A stretch of DNA of 64,000 nt, taken from contig JAUSMV010000012.1 in NCBI GenBank assembly GCA_030645235.1, forward strand, positions 558,001 to 622,000. The letters run 5' to 3'. Source of the stretch: Parvibaculum sp. GTDB taxonomy: Bacteria > Pseudomonadota > Alphaproteobacteria > Parvibaculales > Parvibaculaceae. This document shows positions 41,013 through 49,114 of this stretch, piece after piece (positions within the stretch are counted from its first letter, which is position 1; each line of letters opens with the position of its first letter). Below the pieces are notes generated by a model that ran no database searches, was not told the DNA's origin, and was given only the letters and a program-made list of their open reading frames with translations. The translations under genes and the position numbers were made by a program.

Positions 41013-42716
41013 ATGCTGAAACGTCTGCATGGCAGGATTTTCTCTGTAAGTCATGCGTGGCTTGTTGTGTCCGGCTTGCTGGCGTTTCTCGCCGTCGCGC
41101 CGCTCGTCGTGCTGGTTGGTATTGCGGCGGAAGGATCGGGTGCGCTTTGGCCGCATCTGATGGCGTATGTGCTGCCGACGGCGATTGTGCAAACAGGCAT
41201 TCTGCTTTTCGGTGTCGGCGCCTTCGTGCTCATTGTCGGGGTCGGCGCGGCATGGGCCGTGACGGCTTATGACTTTACCGGACGCCGTATCATCGAATGG
41301 GCGCTGCTCCTGCCGCTTGCTGTTCCGACTTATGTTGTGGCCTTTGCCTATCTCGATATTCTGCACCCGCTTGGTCCGGTGCAAAGCCTGCTGCGCGACC
41401 TGCTCGGCATCGTGAACCCAGGTGATCTGAAATTGCCGGATATACGTTCGATGGCGGGTTGTATATTGCTTCTCGGTTTTGTGCTTTATCCTTATGTCTA
41501 TCTCTCCTCGCGCGCGATGTTTCTGCTGCAACCTGCAAGTCTGATGGAGAGCGCCCGCACGCTTGGTGCAGGCCCCATCGCAATCTTTTGGCATGTGGCG
41601 TTGCCCGCTGCGCGGCCGGGCATTGCGGTGGGCGGCAGTCTCGCGCTGATGGAGGCGCTGAACGACATTGGCGCGGCGCAATTTCTCGGCGTGCAGACTT
41701 TGACGGTGTCGATCTATTCAACATGGGTTAATCGGTCGAGTCTTTCGGGAGCGGCGCAAATTGCACTTTTGATGCTGGCGATTGTGCTCGTGCTTATTCT
41801 GCTGGAGCGCTGGGGGCGGCGGCATCGCGATGATGCGGTCGGATCAGACATTGCTGAAAGCATGGTGCCCAAGCCTCTTACCGGATTTGCGAACTATGCC
41901 CTGATGTCATTTCTTGTTTTGCCGATTTTTCTTGGTTTTGTCGCGCCTGCGCTTTTTCTGGTGGTTGAAGCGATCGCACGTATTGATGAAGCCGGACTTT
42001 CGCAAGCGATCATCGCTGAAACCGGAAATACGATCTTCATTGCAGCGGCGGCAACGATTATCATTGTCGTGACAGGTTTTTGTATGGCCTATGCTGTGCG
42101 TTTGGTGCCCGGAAAGCTCACCGGACTATTTTTGCGCGCCGGTGCTTTGGGCTATGCGATACCCGGCACGGTGCTGGCCATCAGCTTGCTCGTGCCGCTG
42201 GCGGCATTTGATAATGCGGTCGATGCGCTTGCGCAAAGCTGGTTCGGCATATCAACGGGATTGCTGCTGTCCGGTTCCGGTGCGGCGCTTATCTACGCCT
42301 ATGCCGCGCGGTTTATGGTCATCGCATCAGGCGGCATCGAAGCGGGGCTTAATAAAATCTCTCTCTCGATTGATGAGACGGCGGCGACGCTGGGGGCGGG
42401 ACGTCGCGCTATAACGGGCTTGTTGCATTTGCCATTGTTGCGACCGGCGCTTGCAAGTGCGGCGTTGCTTGTCTTTGTGGATTGTATCAAGGAGCTTCCG
42501 GCGACTTTGCTGTTGCGGCCTTTTGATTTTGAAACTCTGGCGACGCATCTTTATGCCGAAGCGTCACGCGGTACGTATGAGGATGGTTCTATTGCTGCTG
42601 TGCTCATCATCATGGCGGGACTGGCGCCGATCATTCTTCTGTCGCGCCTGTCGCTGCCGGTGAAAGCAAATGACGCAGAGGTGCCGGAATTGAAACTTAA
42701 TTCAGCCGCGATTTGA
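41013..42716 (+). CDS. Ferric iron ABC transporter permease (FbpB type, fused double permease)
   Basis: A permease of about 567 residues with roughly twelve membrane spans in two homologous halves, each with a BPD_transp_1 region. The EAA loops are visible as MESARTLGAGPIAIFWHVALP in the first half and DETAATLGAGRRAITGLLHLP in the second. The tandem arrangement is typical of FbpB/SfuB iron permeases. It starts at the ATG at 41013. No ATP-binding subunit is encoded beside it, unlike the common fbpABC order. Confidence 0.93.
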   Translation: MLKRLHGRIFSVSHAWLVVSGLLAFLAVAPLVVLVGIAAEGSGALWPHLMAYVLPTAIVQTGILLFGVGAFVLIVGVGAAWAVTAYDFTGRRIIEWALLLPLAVPTYVVAFAYLDILHPLGPVQSLLRDLLGIVNPGDLKLPDIRSMAGCILLLGFVLYPYVYLSSRAMFLLQPASLMESARTLGAGPIAIFWHVALPAARPGIAVGGSLALMEALNDIGAAQFLGVQTLTVSIYSTWVNRSSLSGAAQIALLMLAIVLVLILLERWGRRHRDDAVGSDIAESMVPKPLTGFANYALMSFLVLPIFLGFVAPALFLVVEAIARIDEAGLSQAIIAETGNTIFIAAAATIIIVVTGFCMAYAVRLVPGKLTGLFLRAGALGYAIPGTVLAISLLVPLAAFDNAVDALAQSWFGISTGLLLSGSGAALIYAYAARFMVIASGGIEAGLNKISLSIDETAATLGAGRRAITGLLHLPLLRPALASAALLVFVDCIKELPATLLLRPFDFETLATHLYAEASRGTYEDGSIAAVLIIMAGLAPIILLSRLSLPVKANDAEVPELKLNSAAI

Positions 42717-42753
42717 AATTTATATATGGCGGGGCGGGCCAAATGAGGGTCCC

Positions 42754-43371
42754 ATGCTGTCACGCCGGAATTTTCTTGTCAGTGTCGCCGCATTGCCTGT
42801 GGCTTGTTCTACAACCGCTTATTCCTGTGCCTTGCCGCCGCATTCTGATTTGCCGGTGAGCGCCCGAAAACTTATTGAGGCGGCTGAAAATCAAATTGGT
42901 GTGACGGTCACTTATGACAGTGCCTATACCAAAATTTCTTATCCCAACGGCGATGTGCCACGTAACATCGGGGTGTGTACGGATGTTGTGATCCGTGCCT
43001 ATCGTGATGCGCTGAATGTCGATTTGCAACGCCTTGTGCATGAAGATATGGCAGCGCATTTTTCGGCCTATCCGAAGAATTGGGGGCTTGCCGGAACCGA
43101 CCGGAACATTGATCACCGGCGCGTGCCGAACCTGATGACCTTCTTCAAAAGGCAGGGTGCGGCGCTGCCCAAGGGGACTGAAATGCTGCCCGGTGATCTC
43201 GTCACGCAAGCGGTTTCGGGGCATCTGCCGCATATTGTTATCGTGGCCGGACAGCGGGTGCCGAGGGGCGAGAGACACAAAGTTATCCACAATATCGGTG
43301 GAGGAACCCAGTTTGCTGATACCCTGACGGTCTATCCCGTGACGGGTCATTATCGCTTCCGGATGGCTTGA
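42754..43371 (+). CDS. DUF1287 domain secreted protein
   Basis: A 205-residue protein with a signal-like N-terminus (RRNFLVSVAALPVACSTTAYS) and the DUF1287 pattern: VTYDSAYTKISYPNGDVPRN, IGVCTDVVIRAYRDAL, DRNIDHRRVPNLMTFFKRQG, LPGDLVTQAVSGHLPHIVIV and HNIGGGTQFADTL. The Cys and His residues in CTDVVIRA and LPHIVIV suggest an NlpC/P60-like hydrolase fold, but the activity is unproven. It is likely periplasmic. Repeat copy R2-B follows 9 bp after the stop. Confidence 0.85.
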   Translation: MLSRRNFLVSVAALPVACSTTAYSCALPPHSDLPVSARKLIEAAENQIGVTVTYDSAYTKISYPNGDVPRNIGVCTDVVIRAYRDALNVDLQRLVHEDMAAHFSAYPKNWGLAGTDRNIDHRRVPNLMTFFKRQGAALPKGTEMLPGDLVTQAVSGHLPHIVIVAGQRVPRGERHKVIHNIGGGTQFADTLTVYPVTGHYRFRMA

Positions 43372-43379
43372 TCACCTCG

Positions 43380-43421
43380 CATTTCTTGCAAGAGATCGAG
43401 TGTTTCCATGTCGAGATTGTA
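43380..43421 (-). repeat. Dispersed 42-bp repeat R2, copy B (inverted)
   Basis: The reverse complement contains ATGGAAACACTCGATCTC then TTGCAAGAAATG and is 39/42 identical to the 19779 copy. Read in that frame it gives TYNLDMETLDLLQEM with further open codons. It lies between DUF1287 and thyA. Confidence 0.75.
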
Positions 43422-43549
43422 AGTCGGGTCGATGAGGCTCCATGTGACCGGTCTTAAAGGTTATCCCCAAGAGGGGATTGATGCCGATTGATCGTGCGCG
43501 AGGGCTTCGGGCGGGGTAAAATGTCCCCGAATCCCAGAGGCGAAAACTT

Positions 43550-44344
43550 ATGCAGCAATATCTCGATCTGCTGGCGCATGTGCGTCACCACGGCACCAAA
43601 AAGACGGACCGGACGGGCACCGGCACGCTCTCCACGTTCGGTTGGCAATCGCGATATAATCTGGCCGACGGTTTTCCGATGGTCACGACGAAAAAGCTGC
43701 ATCTGAAATCCATCGTGCATGAGCTTTTGTGGTTCCTCGCGGGCGACACAAATATTGCTTATCTTAAAGCCAATGGTGTGCGCATCTGGGATGAGTGGGC
43801 CGACGAGAAGGGCGAGCTTGGACCTGTCTATGGTCATCAGTGGCGCTCATGGCCGACACCGGATGGGGGCAAGATCGACCAGATCAAAAACCTTATCGAG
43901 ATGATCCGCAAGTCACCGGACTCGCGCCGTCTCATTGTGTCGGCCTGGAATGTCGCCGACATTGACGGCATGGCGTTGCCGCCCTGTCATTGCCTGTTTC
44001 AGTTCTATGTGGCGGAGGGGAAGCTCTCCTGCCAACTCTATCAGCGCTCGGCGGATATCTTCCTCGGTGTGCCGTTCAACATCGCGTCCTATGCGCTACT
44101 CACCATGATGGTGGCGCAGGTGGCGGGGCTGCAAGCGGGTGAGTTCATCCATACGTTCGGCGACGCGCATCTTTATTCCAATCATCTGGAACAGGCCGAT
44201 AAGCAACTGGCGCGCAAACCCTTTGCGCTGCCGAAGATGCATATCAATCCGGACGTCACCTCGATTTTCGATTTCACCTATGACGACTTCCGCCTCGAAG
44301 GCTATGAGGCACATCCCCATATCGCTGCGCCTGTTGCGGTGTGA
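43550..44344 (+). CDS. thyA: Thymidylate synthase ThyA
   Basis: ThyA makes dTMP from dUMP using methylene-tetrahydrofolate, producing dihydrofolate. The 264-residue protein has the same length as E. coli ThyA; its active-site cysteine is Cys146 in [12 protein letters not shown]. Other conserved parts are [45 protein letters not shown] and [17 protein letters not shown] lies upstream of the ATG. The stop shares one base with the ATG of a small membrane ORF at 44344, and folA follows, pairing DHF production with its reduction. Confidence 0.98.
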   Translation: MQQYLDLLAHVRHHGTKKTDRTGTGTLSTFGWQSRYNLADGFPMVTTKKLHLKSIVHELLWFLAGDTNIAYLKANGVRIWDEWADEKGELGPVYGHQWRSWPTPDGGKIDQIKNLIEMIRKSPDSRRLIVSAWNVADIDGMALPPCHCLFQFYVAEGKLSCQLYQRSADIFLGVPFNIASYALLTMMVAQVAGLQAGEFIHTFGDAHLYSNHLEQADKQLARKPFALPKMHINPDVTSIFDFTYDDFRLEGYEAHPHIAAPVAV

Positions 44345-44475
44345 TGCGTCGGCGCATCGTGGTGGTGATGCTGACGCTTCTCGTGGGGGTGCTCGCGGTC
44401 TCGGCGATGGGGCTTATTCTTCTTCATATGCGACCGATCTCAGCCGATAAGATCGAAACGCAAAATCTCCAGTGA
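44344..44475 (+). CDS. Small single-span membrane peptide (43 residues) between thyA and folA
   Basis: A 43-residue ORF from an ATG that shares its A with the thyA TGA stop (TGATG), ending in a TGA that overlaps the GTG of folA (GTGA). The peptide has a basic N-terminus (MRRR), one hydrophobic span (IVVVMLTLLVGVLAVSAMGL) and a short polar tail (HMRPISADKIETQNLQ), typical of a small inner-membrane protein with the N-terminus inside. I recognise no family. The double stop/start overlap argues that it is translated as part of the operon. Confidence 0.65.
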   Translation: MRRRIVVVMLTLLVGVLAVSAMGLILLHMRPISADKIETQNLQ

Positions 44476-44981
44476 ACTTCATGCATCTGTCGCTCTTCAT
44501 TGCTATTGCCGATAACGGCGTCATCGGGCGCGACAATGGCTTGCCGTGGCGGCTTTCGGGCGACATGGCTTATCTGAAGCGCATGACGATGGGCAAGCCG
44601 ATCATCATGGGGCGCAAGACATGGGAGAGTTTTCCGAAGCGGCCATTGCCCGGTCGGCCCAATCTCGTGATTACGCGGGACAAGGGCTATGATGCTCCGG
44701 GAGCGGAGGTTTTCGGGAGCGCTGAGGCGGCGGTGGCACGGGCGGAAATTTTGGCGCGGGAACTCGGCGTCGATGAGGCGATGGTGCTGGGCGGGGCGCA
44801 GATTTATTCGGTGCTGCTCGATAAGGCGACGCGGATTTATCTGACGGAAGTGCATGCGGCACCGGAAGGCGACACGCGGTTTGAGTTTGCGCGAGACGGC
44901 TGGCGCGAGGTGTCACGTGAACGCCATGCAGCAGGCGAGAAGGACACGAGCGATTATTCGTTTGTGGTGCTGGAGCGGTGA
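44472..44981 (+). CDS. folA: Dihydrofolate reductase FolA
   Basis: FolA reduces dihydrofolate to tetrahydrofolate with NADPH. The 169-residue protein has the standard elements: LFIAIADNGVIGRDNGLPW, the active-site Asp in RLSGDMAYLKRMTMGKP, IIMGRKTWESF, PGRPNLVITRD and MVLGGAQIYSVLLD. The GTG at 44472 overlaps the small-ORF stop; ATG 44481, three codons later, is the alternative start. It works with ThyA encoded just upstream. Confidence 0.96.
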   Translation: MNFMHLSLFIAIADNGVIGRDNGLPWRLSGDMAYLKRMTMGKPIIMGRKTWESFPKRPLPGRPNLVITRDKGYDAPGAEVFGSAEAAVARAEILARELGVDEAMVLGGAQIYSVLLDKATRIYLTEVHAAPEGDTRFEFARDGWREVSRERHAAGEKDTSDYSFVVLER

Positions 44982-45051
44982 GCGTTTTATAAAAACGGAA
45001 TGAGTTGCTCTGCATCACCTGCAATGACGACGAAAAAGAATGAGAAAATAA

Positions 45052-45852
45052 ATGACCACCGAAGAACTGAAGATGCCGGTATCATTGCATTATGTGGCCT
45101 TTCCGTCGCTGCATGAGGTGCCGCTGACGATTGCCGGGCGGTTGCGGGTGCCGTCAGGCGAGGGCAAGAAGCCAGCGGTGTTGCTATTGCACGGGACGGC
45201 GGGGCCGTCGGCGCGCGAGGGCGGATATGCCGACGGGCTCAATGCGGCGGGATTTGTGACGCTGGAGCTTGATCAATGGGCGGCGCGCGGCTCGACCGGC
45301 GGTGTGGCGGGGCGGCCCAAGACGGTGCTGGAAACGCTGCCGGATGTTTATGGCGCGCGGGCCTATCTGGCGGCGCATGCGGCGGTTGATGCGAGCCGCA
45401 TCGGTGTCATGGGATTTTCATTCGGCGGGATCGCCTCGATGCTCGCCGCCACGCATTTGCGCAATGATGTGTTTTTGAAGGGCGATCATTTCAAGGCGCA
45501 TATGCCGTTTTATCCGATCGGCTGGGCCTATAATAAAGTGCCGGGTTTTGAATTCGGTGATCTCGTTGATGCGCCGGTGATGATTGTCACGGGTGCGCTC
45601 GATCAATATGACAATGACCCGCATGTGATGGAAAAGCTCGTGGCCACGCTCGACGCGCGCGATGCGGCGAAGATCACGCTGAAGGTGATGGACAACTCAC
45701 ATCACTGTTTTGATATGCCGGGTGCAGATGTGGTGGTCAATGATCCGTTCTCACATCAGGGCAAGGGCGGCGAGGTGACCATGCGCTGCAATGAAGCGGC
45801 GATGGCGGATGCGCATCAGCTGGTGGTGAAGTTTTTTTCGGATGTGATGTGA
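45052..45852 (+). CDS. Dienelactone hydrolase-like alpha/beta hydrolase
   Basis: A 266-residue alpha/beta hydrolase: oxyanion region AVLLLHGTAGPSAREGGYAD, nucleophile elbow IGVMGFSFGGIASM (Gly-Phe-Ser-Phe-Gly), acidic residue in TGALDQYDNDPHVMEKL and catalytic His in MDNSHHCFDMPGAD. The general fold resembles dienelactone hydrolases, but the nucleophile is Ser rather than Cys. Probably cytoplasmic (no signal peptide); substrate unknown. It is followed by R1 copy 2. Confidence 0.85.
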   Translation: MTTEELKMPVSLHYVAFPSLHEVPLTIAGRLRVPSGEGKKPAVLLLHGTAGPSAREGGYADGLNAAGFVTLELDQWAARGSTGGVAGRPKTVLETLPDVYGARAYLAAHAAVDASRIGVMGFSFGGIASMLAATHLRNDVFLKGDHFKAHMPFYPIGWAYNKVPGFEFGDLVDAPVMIVTGALDQYDNDPHVMEKLVATLDARDAAKITLKVMDNSHHCFDMPGADVVVNDPFSHQGKGGEVTMRCNEAAMADAHQLVVKFFSDVM

Positions 45853-45869
45853 AGTTTAGGTGAGGAAGT

Positions 45870-45906
45870 AAGACCCTCACCCAACCCTCTCCCAGAGGGA
45901 GAGGAC
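45870..45906 (-). repeat. 37-bp hairpin repeat R1, copy 2 (inverted)
   Basis: Exactly the reverse complement of 19611-19647. It stands 21 bp upstream of the frmA start, in the same orientation as copy 3 on the other side of frmA. Confidence 0.85.
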
Positions 45907-45927
45907 TTAAAAGTTTAGGAGAGATTG

Positions 45928-47037
45928 ATGGACGTGCGCGCTGCTGTGGCTTTTGAAAAAGGGAAGCCTCTTGAGATTGAGACGGTGCAGCTTGAGGGGC
46001 CGCGCGACGGGGAAGTGCTTGTCGAGATTAAAGCAACGGGCATTTGCCACACGGATGCGTTCACACTGTCGGGTGATGATCCCGAAGGTATGTTCCCGGC
46101 GATCCTCGGCCATGAAGGGGCGGGCGTTGTTGTCGAAGTCGGTAAAGGCGTGAAGTCACTCGCTGTGGGCGATCATGTGATCCCGCTTTACACGCCGGAA
46201 TGCCGCGAGTGCAAAAGCTGCACGAGCCATAAGACAAATCTTTGCACATCCATTCGCGCGACGCAGGGTAAGGGCTTGATGCCGGACGGCACGAGCCGCT
46301 TTTCCTATAAGGGCAAACCCGTCTTGCATTACATGGGCTGTTCGACATTCGCCAATTACACTGTGCTGCCGGAAATCGCGCTGGCGAAAATCCGCAAGGA
46401 TGCGCCCTTCGATAAGGTTTGTTATATCGGCTGTGGTGTCACAACCGGCATCGGCGCTGTGATCTTCACTGCGAAGGTGGAAGCGGGTGCCAATGTTGTG
46501 GTCTTCGGACTAGGCGGCATTGGTCTCAATGTCATTCAGGGCGCGAAGATGGTCGGCGCCAATATGATTGTCGGTGTGGACATCAACCCTGAGCGGCAGG
46601 CGATGGCGCGGGCTTTCGGCATGACGCATTTTGTGAATCCGAAAGAGATCAAGGGCGATATTGTCGCGCATATTGTGGAGCTCACGGGCGGTGGCGCGGA
46701 TTATAGTTTTGAGTGCATCGGCAATATCCACACGATGCGTCAGGCGCTGGAATGCTGCCATCGCGGTTGGGGCGTTTCGACCGTCATCGGTGTGGCCGGT
46801 GCGGGGCAGGAAATTTCAACACGGCCGTTTCAGCTTGTGACGGGGCGCGTGTGGAAGGGTTCGGCCTTTGGCGGCGCGCGCGGGCGGACGGATGTGCCGC
46901 GCATTGTCGATTGGTATATGGACGGCAAGATCAATATCGACGATCTCATCACGCATGTGATGCCGCTTGAGGACATCAATAAAGGCTTTGACCTGATGCA
47001 TGAGGGCAAGTCGATCCGGTCTGTCGTCACGTTTTAG
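45928..47037 (+). CDS. frmA: S-(hydroxymethyl)glutathione dehydrogenase (class III alcohol dehydrogenase)
   Basis: This NAD-dependent enzyme oxidises S-hydroxymethylglutathione, detoxifying formaldehyde, and also acts as an S-nitrosoglutathione reductase. The 369-residue zinc MDR protein has the catalytic-zinc Cys in [17 protein letters not shown], His in [13 protein letters not shown], four structural-zinc cysteines in [17 protein letters not shown], the NAD fold [17 protein letters not shown] and the [11 protein letters not shown] segment. AGGAGAG lies just before the ATG at 45928. It is bracketed by direct copies of R1. Confidence 0.97.
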   Translation: MDVRAAVAFEKGKPLEIETVQLEGPRDGEVLVEIKATGICHTDAFTLSGDDPEGMFPAILGHEGAGVVVEVGKGVKSLAVGDHVIPLYTPECRECKSCTSHKTNLCTSIRATQGKGLMPDGTSRFSYKGKPVLHYMGCSTFANYTVLPEIALAKIRKDAPFDKVCYIGCGVTTGIGAVIFTAKVEAGANVVVFGLGGIGLNVIQGAKMVGANMIVGVDINPERQAMARAFGMTHFVNPKEIKGDIVAHIVELTGGGADYSFECIGNIHTMRQALECCHRGWGVSTVIGVAGAGQEISTRPFQLVTGRVWKGSAFGGARGRTDVPRIVDWYMDGKINIDDLITHVMPLEDINKGFDLMHEGKSIRSVVTF

Positions 47038-47049
47038 GGTAGGGGAAGA

Positions 47050-47086
47050 AAGACCCTCACCCAACCCTCTCCCAGAGGGAGAGGAC
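47050..47086 (-). repeat. 37-bp hairpin repeat R1, copy 3 (inverted)
   Basis: Identical to copy 2 and in the same orientation, starting 12 bp after the frmA stop. The upstream flanks of copies 2 and 3 (GTGAGGAAGTAAGACCC and GTAGGGGAAGAAAGACCC) are also related, so the full unit is longer than 37 bp. Confidence 0.85.
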
Positions 47087-47174
47087 TATTGCTCTGCGGC
47101 TCGCCTCTCGCCACAATGTCTCATCGAAAATCGGATGTGGGGGCACACCCGCACCAATGACAGGGGAGAGAGAC

Positions 47175-48092
47175 ATGGGCGCGCCAAAGCTGATTGCCGA
47201 CGGATTGCATTTTCCGGAAGGCCCGATTGCCATGCCGGATGGCAGCATCATTCTTGTGGAAATCAAAAGCGGTGATCTGACCCGCGTGACGATGGACGGT
47301 AAGAAAGAGGTCATTGCACATCTGGGCGGCGGGCCGAACGGCGCGGCCATTGGCCCTGATGGCGCGTGCTATGTCTGCAATGACGGCGGCTTTGAATTTC
47401 ACGAGGTGAACGGTCTCGTTATTCCGGGCGGCAAACCGCATGATTATTCCGGCGGTCGCATTGAGCGCGTTGATCTCAAGACCGGTGCGGTAAAAGTTCT
47501 GTACACGGAATGTGGCGGTAATCCGCTGATCGGGCCCAATGATATTGTGTTCGACAAAGAAGGCGGCTTCTGGTTCACCGATCACGGAAAAACGGACGGG
47601 CGCATTCAATATCGCGGCGGTCTCTATTACGCCAAGATCGACGGTTCCTCGATCAAGGAAGTGGCCTTTCCGATTCTGTCGGCCAATGGCGTCGGCCTGT
47701 CGCCGGATGAAAAGACGGTCTATGTGGCTGACACGTTTTCGGCACGTCTGTTGGCCTTCGACATTGTGTCGCCCGGCGTGATTGCACCGGATGCGGGGCT
47801 TGGCGGGGCGGGGCGCTATGTCGGCGCGGCACCGGGGCACACTTATTTTGACAGTCTGGCGATTGACGCGAAGGGCAACATTTGCGTCGCCACGATCCTC
47901 AATGGTGGAATCACGATTTTTGCGCCGGACGGCTCGAATAAGCATGTGCCGATTGACGATATTCTCGTCACCAATATCTGCTTTGGCGGCAAGGATCTGA
48001 AGACGGCTTATATCACCGCCTCGTCCACGGGCCGGTTGCTGCAAATGGAATGGGAGACGCCCGGTCTGCCGCTTAATTTCCTGAATAAATAA
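47175..48092 (+). CDS. SMP-30/gluconolactonase/LRE family protein
   Basis: A 305-residue six-bladed propeller of the SMP-30 family: GLHFPEGPIAMPDGSIILVE (first metal-ligand Glu), GGPNGAAIGPDGACYVCND, NDIVFDKEGGFWFTDHGK with the metal-binding Asn and Asp, ILSANGVGLSPDEKTVYVAD, and DSLAIDAKGNICVATILNGG. It probably hydrolyses a sugar or other lactone with a divalent cation. GGGGAGAG lies upstream of the ATG at 47175, which I chose over the frame start at 47157. No signal peptide. Confidence 0.88.
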   Translation: MGAPKLIADGLHFPEGPIAMPDGSIILVEIKSGDLTRVTMDGKKEVIAHLGGGPNGAAIGPDGACYVCNDGGFEFHEVNGLVIPGGKPHDYSGGRIERVDLKTGAVKVLYTECGGNPLIGPNDIVFDKEGGFWFTDHGKTDGRIQYRGGLYYAKIDGSSIKEVAFPILSANGVGLSPDEKTVYVADTFSARLLAFDIVSPGVIAPDAGLGGAGRYVGAAPGHTYFDSLAIDAKGNICVATILNGGITIFAPDGSNKHVPIDDILVTNICFGGKDLKTAYITASSTGRLLQMEWETPGLPLNFLNK

Positions 48093-48119
48093 GCAATAAA
48101 CCGTTCATCGAGCGTTCAG

Positions 48120-48151
48120 GTCCGCAGTCAGATAGTGGTCCGGCTGCGGAC
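48120..48151 (+). other. Inverted repeat after the SMP-30 gene
   Basis: Eight-base perfect arms (GTCCGCAG / CTGCGGAC) separated by 16 bases, with no T-run. It could be a 3'-end stem or a protein-binding site before the tandem secreted genes. Confidence 0.4.
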
Positions 48152-48246
48152 ATTCTGGACTTCAAATTATGGTTAATGCGTGCCAGACTGCCGCCACTTG
48201 AAACGGCTTTGAGGAAACAAAAGCCGTAAACCCCGGGAGGACTAAA

Positions 48247-48609
48247 ATGCGTCTTTTCTACAGTGCCCTTGTTGTTGCGTCTGTTGCTTTTGCCGGTGCG
48301 GCCTCTGCCGCTGGTATGAATGAAAATCTTTTTGGCAACACGGTTGTGATCACGTCGGCGAATGGCGTGACCAAAGCGAAGGTCAATGCCGACAAGACCT
48401 ATGAGACGCATCTTGCCGATGGCTCGGTTGTCAAAGGCACATGGGCGGAAGATGGCGCCAATACCTGCTACACGCAGGTTGAGCCGGCTCCGGCTGCCGA
48501 TGCAAAACCCTTCTGCACACCCAATGAAGCGCGCGCCGTGGGCGACAAATGGGAAAACAAGGGTCCCGATGGCACAGTTGTGACGTTTGAGCTGGTGGCG
48601 GGCCACTGA
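48247..48609 (+). CDS. Small secreted protein, first of two tandem paralogues
   Basis: A 120-residue protein with a clear signal peptide (FYSALVVASVAFAGAASAAG). The mature part of about 100 residues has strand-like segments (NTVVITSANGVTKAKVNADK; LADGSVVKGTWAEDGANTC) and two cysteines (GANTCYTQ and AKPFCTPN) likely to form a disulfide. I do not recognise a named family. GGGAGG lies before the ATG. It has its own terminator and is followed by a paralogue. Confidence 0.8.
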   Translation: MRLFYSALVVASVAFAGAASAAGMNENLFGNTVVITSANGVTKAKVNADKTYETHLADGSVVKGTWAEDGANTCYTQVEPAPAADAKPFCTPNEARAVGDKWENKGPDGTVVTFELVAGH

Positions 48610-48635
48610 TCCGCTAACGGATGAATTAGAGTGAG

Positions 48636-48673
48636 TGGCCGGTTTTCGTGTGTTCGGGAACCGGCCATTTTTT
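48636..48673 (+). terminator. Terminator after the first tandem paralogue
   Basis: A perfect 9-bp stem TGGCCGGTT / AACCGGCCA with a 14-base loop, followed by six Ts. Confidence 0.88.
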
Positions 48674-48705
48674 GTTTGAAGCAGAAAATCAAAAGGGAGA
48701 ATGCT

Positions 48706-49056
48706 ATGCGTAAAGCTTTTGGTGTGCTCGTTGCGTCTGTTTTGTTGTCTTCGGTTGCTTTTGCGGGCGACGACCCGTTTGCAAATTACTATGACAATAC
48801 TGTCACCGTGACGAATGCGACGGGTGCGCGCGCTGTCCTGATCAACAAGGATGGCAGCTATACGCAGAAACTCGCCGACGGCACGACGGCGACAGGCACA
48901 TGGAAGATTGACGGGGCCAATGGCTGCTTCATGTCGGGTGAGCCTGATGCGAAACCTTATTGCGTGCCTGCGGAGACCCATGCAGTCGGTGACACATGGG
49001 ACCTGACGGCGCCGGACGGGACCGCAGAAAAGGCGACGCTGACAGCGGGTCGCTGA
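48706..49056 (+). CDS. Small secreted protein, second of two tandem paralogues
   Basis: A 116-residue secreted protein with signal FGVLVASVLLSSVAFAGD. It shares with its upstream neighbour the order NTVTVTNATGARAVLINKDG, LADGTTATGTWKIDGANGC, DAKPYC, AVGDTWDLTAPDGTA and a final gly/arg-containing strand, including both cysteines. The two genes are therefore ancient duplicates, diverged in sequence but not architecture. AAGGGAGA precedes the ATG at 48706. Function unknown; periplasmic or surface location is expected. Confidence 0.8.
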   Translation: MRKAFGVLVASVLLSSVAFAGDDPFANYYDNTVTVTNATGARAVLINKDGSYTQKLADGTTATGTWKIDGANGCFMSGEPDAKPYCVPAETHAVGDTWDLTAPDGTAEKATLTAGR

Positions 49057-49074
49057 GTTTTTTGCCGAGATGAG

Positions 49075-49105
49075 AATGGCCGGTGCGAAAGTACCGGCCA
49101 TTTTT
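49075..49105 (+). terminator. Terminator after the second tandem paralogue
   Basis: A perfect 10-bp stem AATGGCCGGT / ACCGGCCATT with an 8-base loop, then Ts. Its stem sequence nearly repeats the terminator at 48636, consistent with duplication of the gene plus terminator. It also serves the converging mrp gene region. Confidence 0.85.
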
Positions 49106-49114
49106 CGTTTGAGG

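Noticed and set aside
40136-41681. Minus-strand frames of 227 and 256 codons opposite the iron-transport genes
   Set aside because: Antisense shadows with basic, unstructured composition; the plus-strand genes have full motifs.
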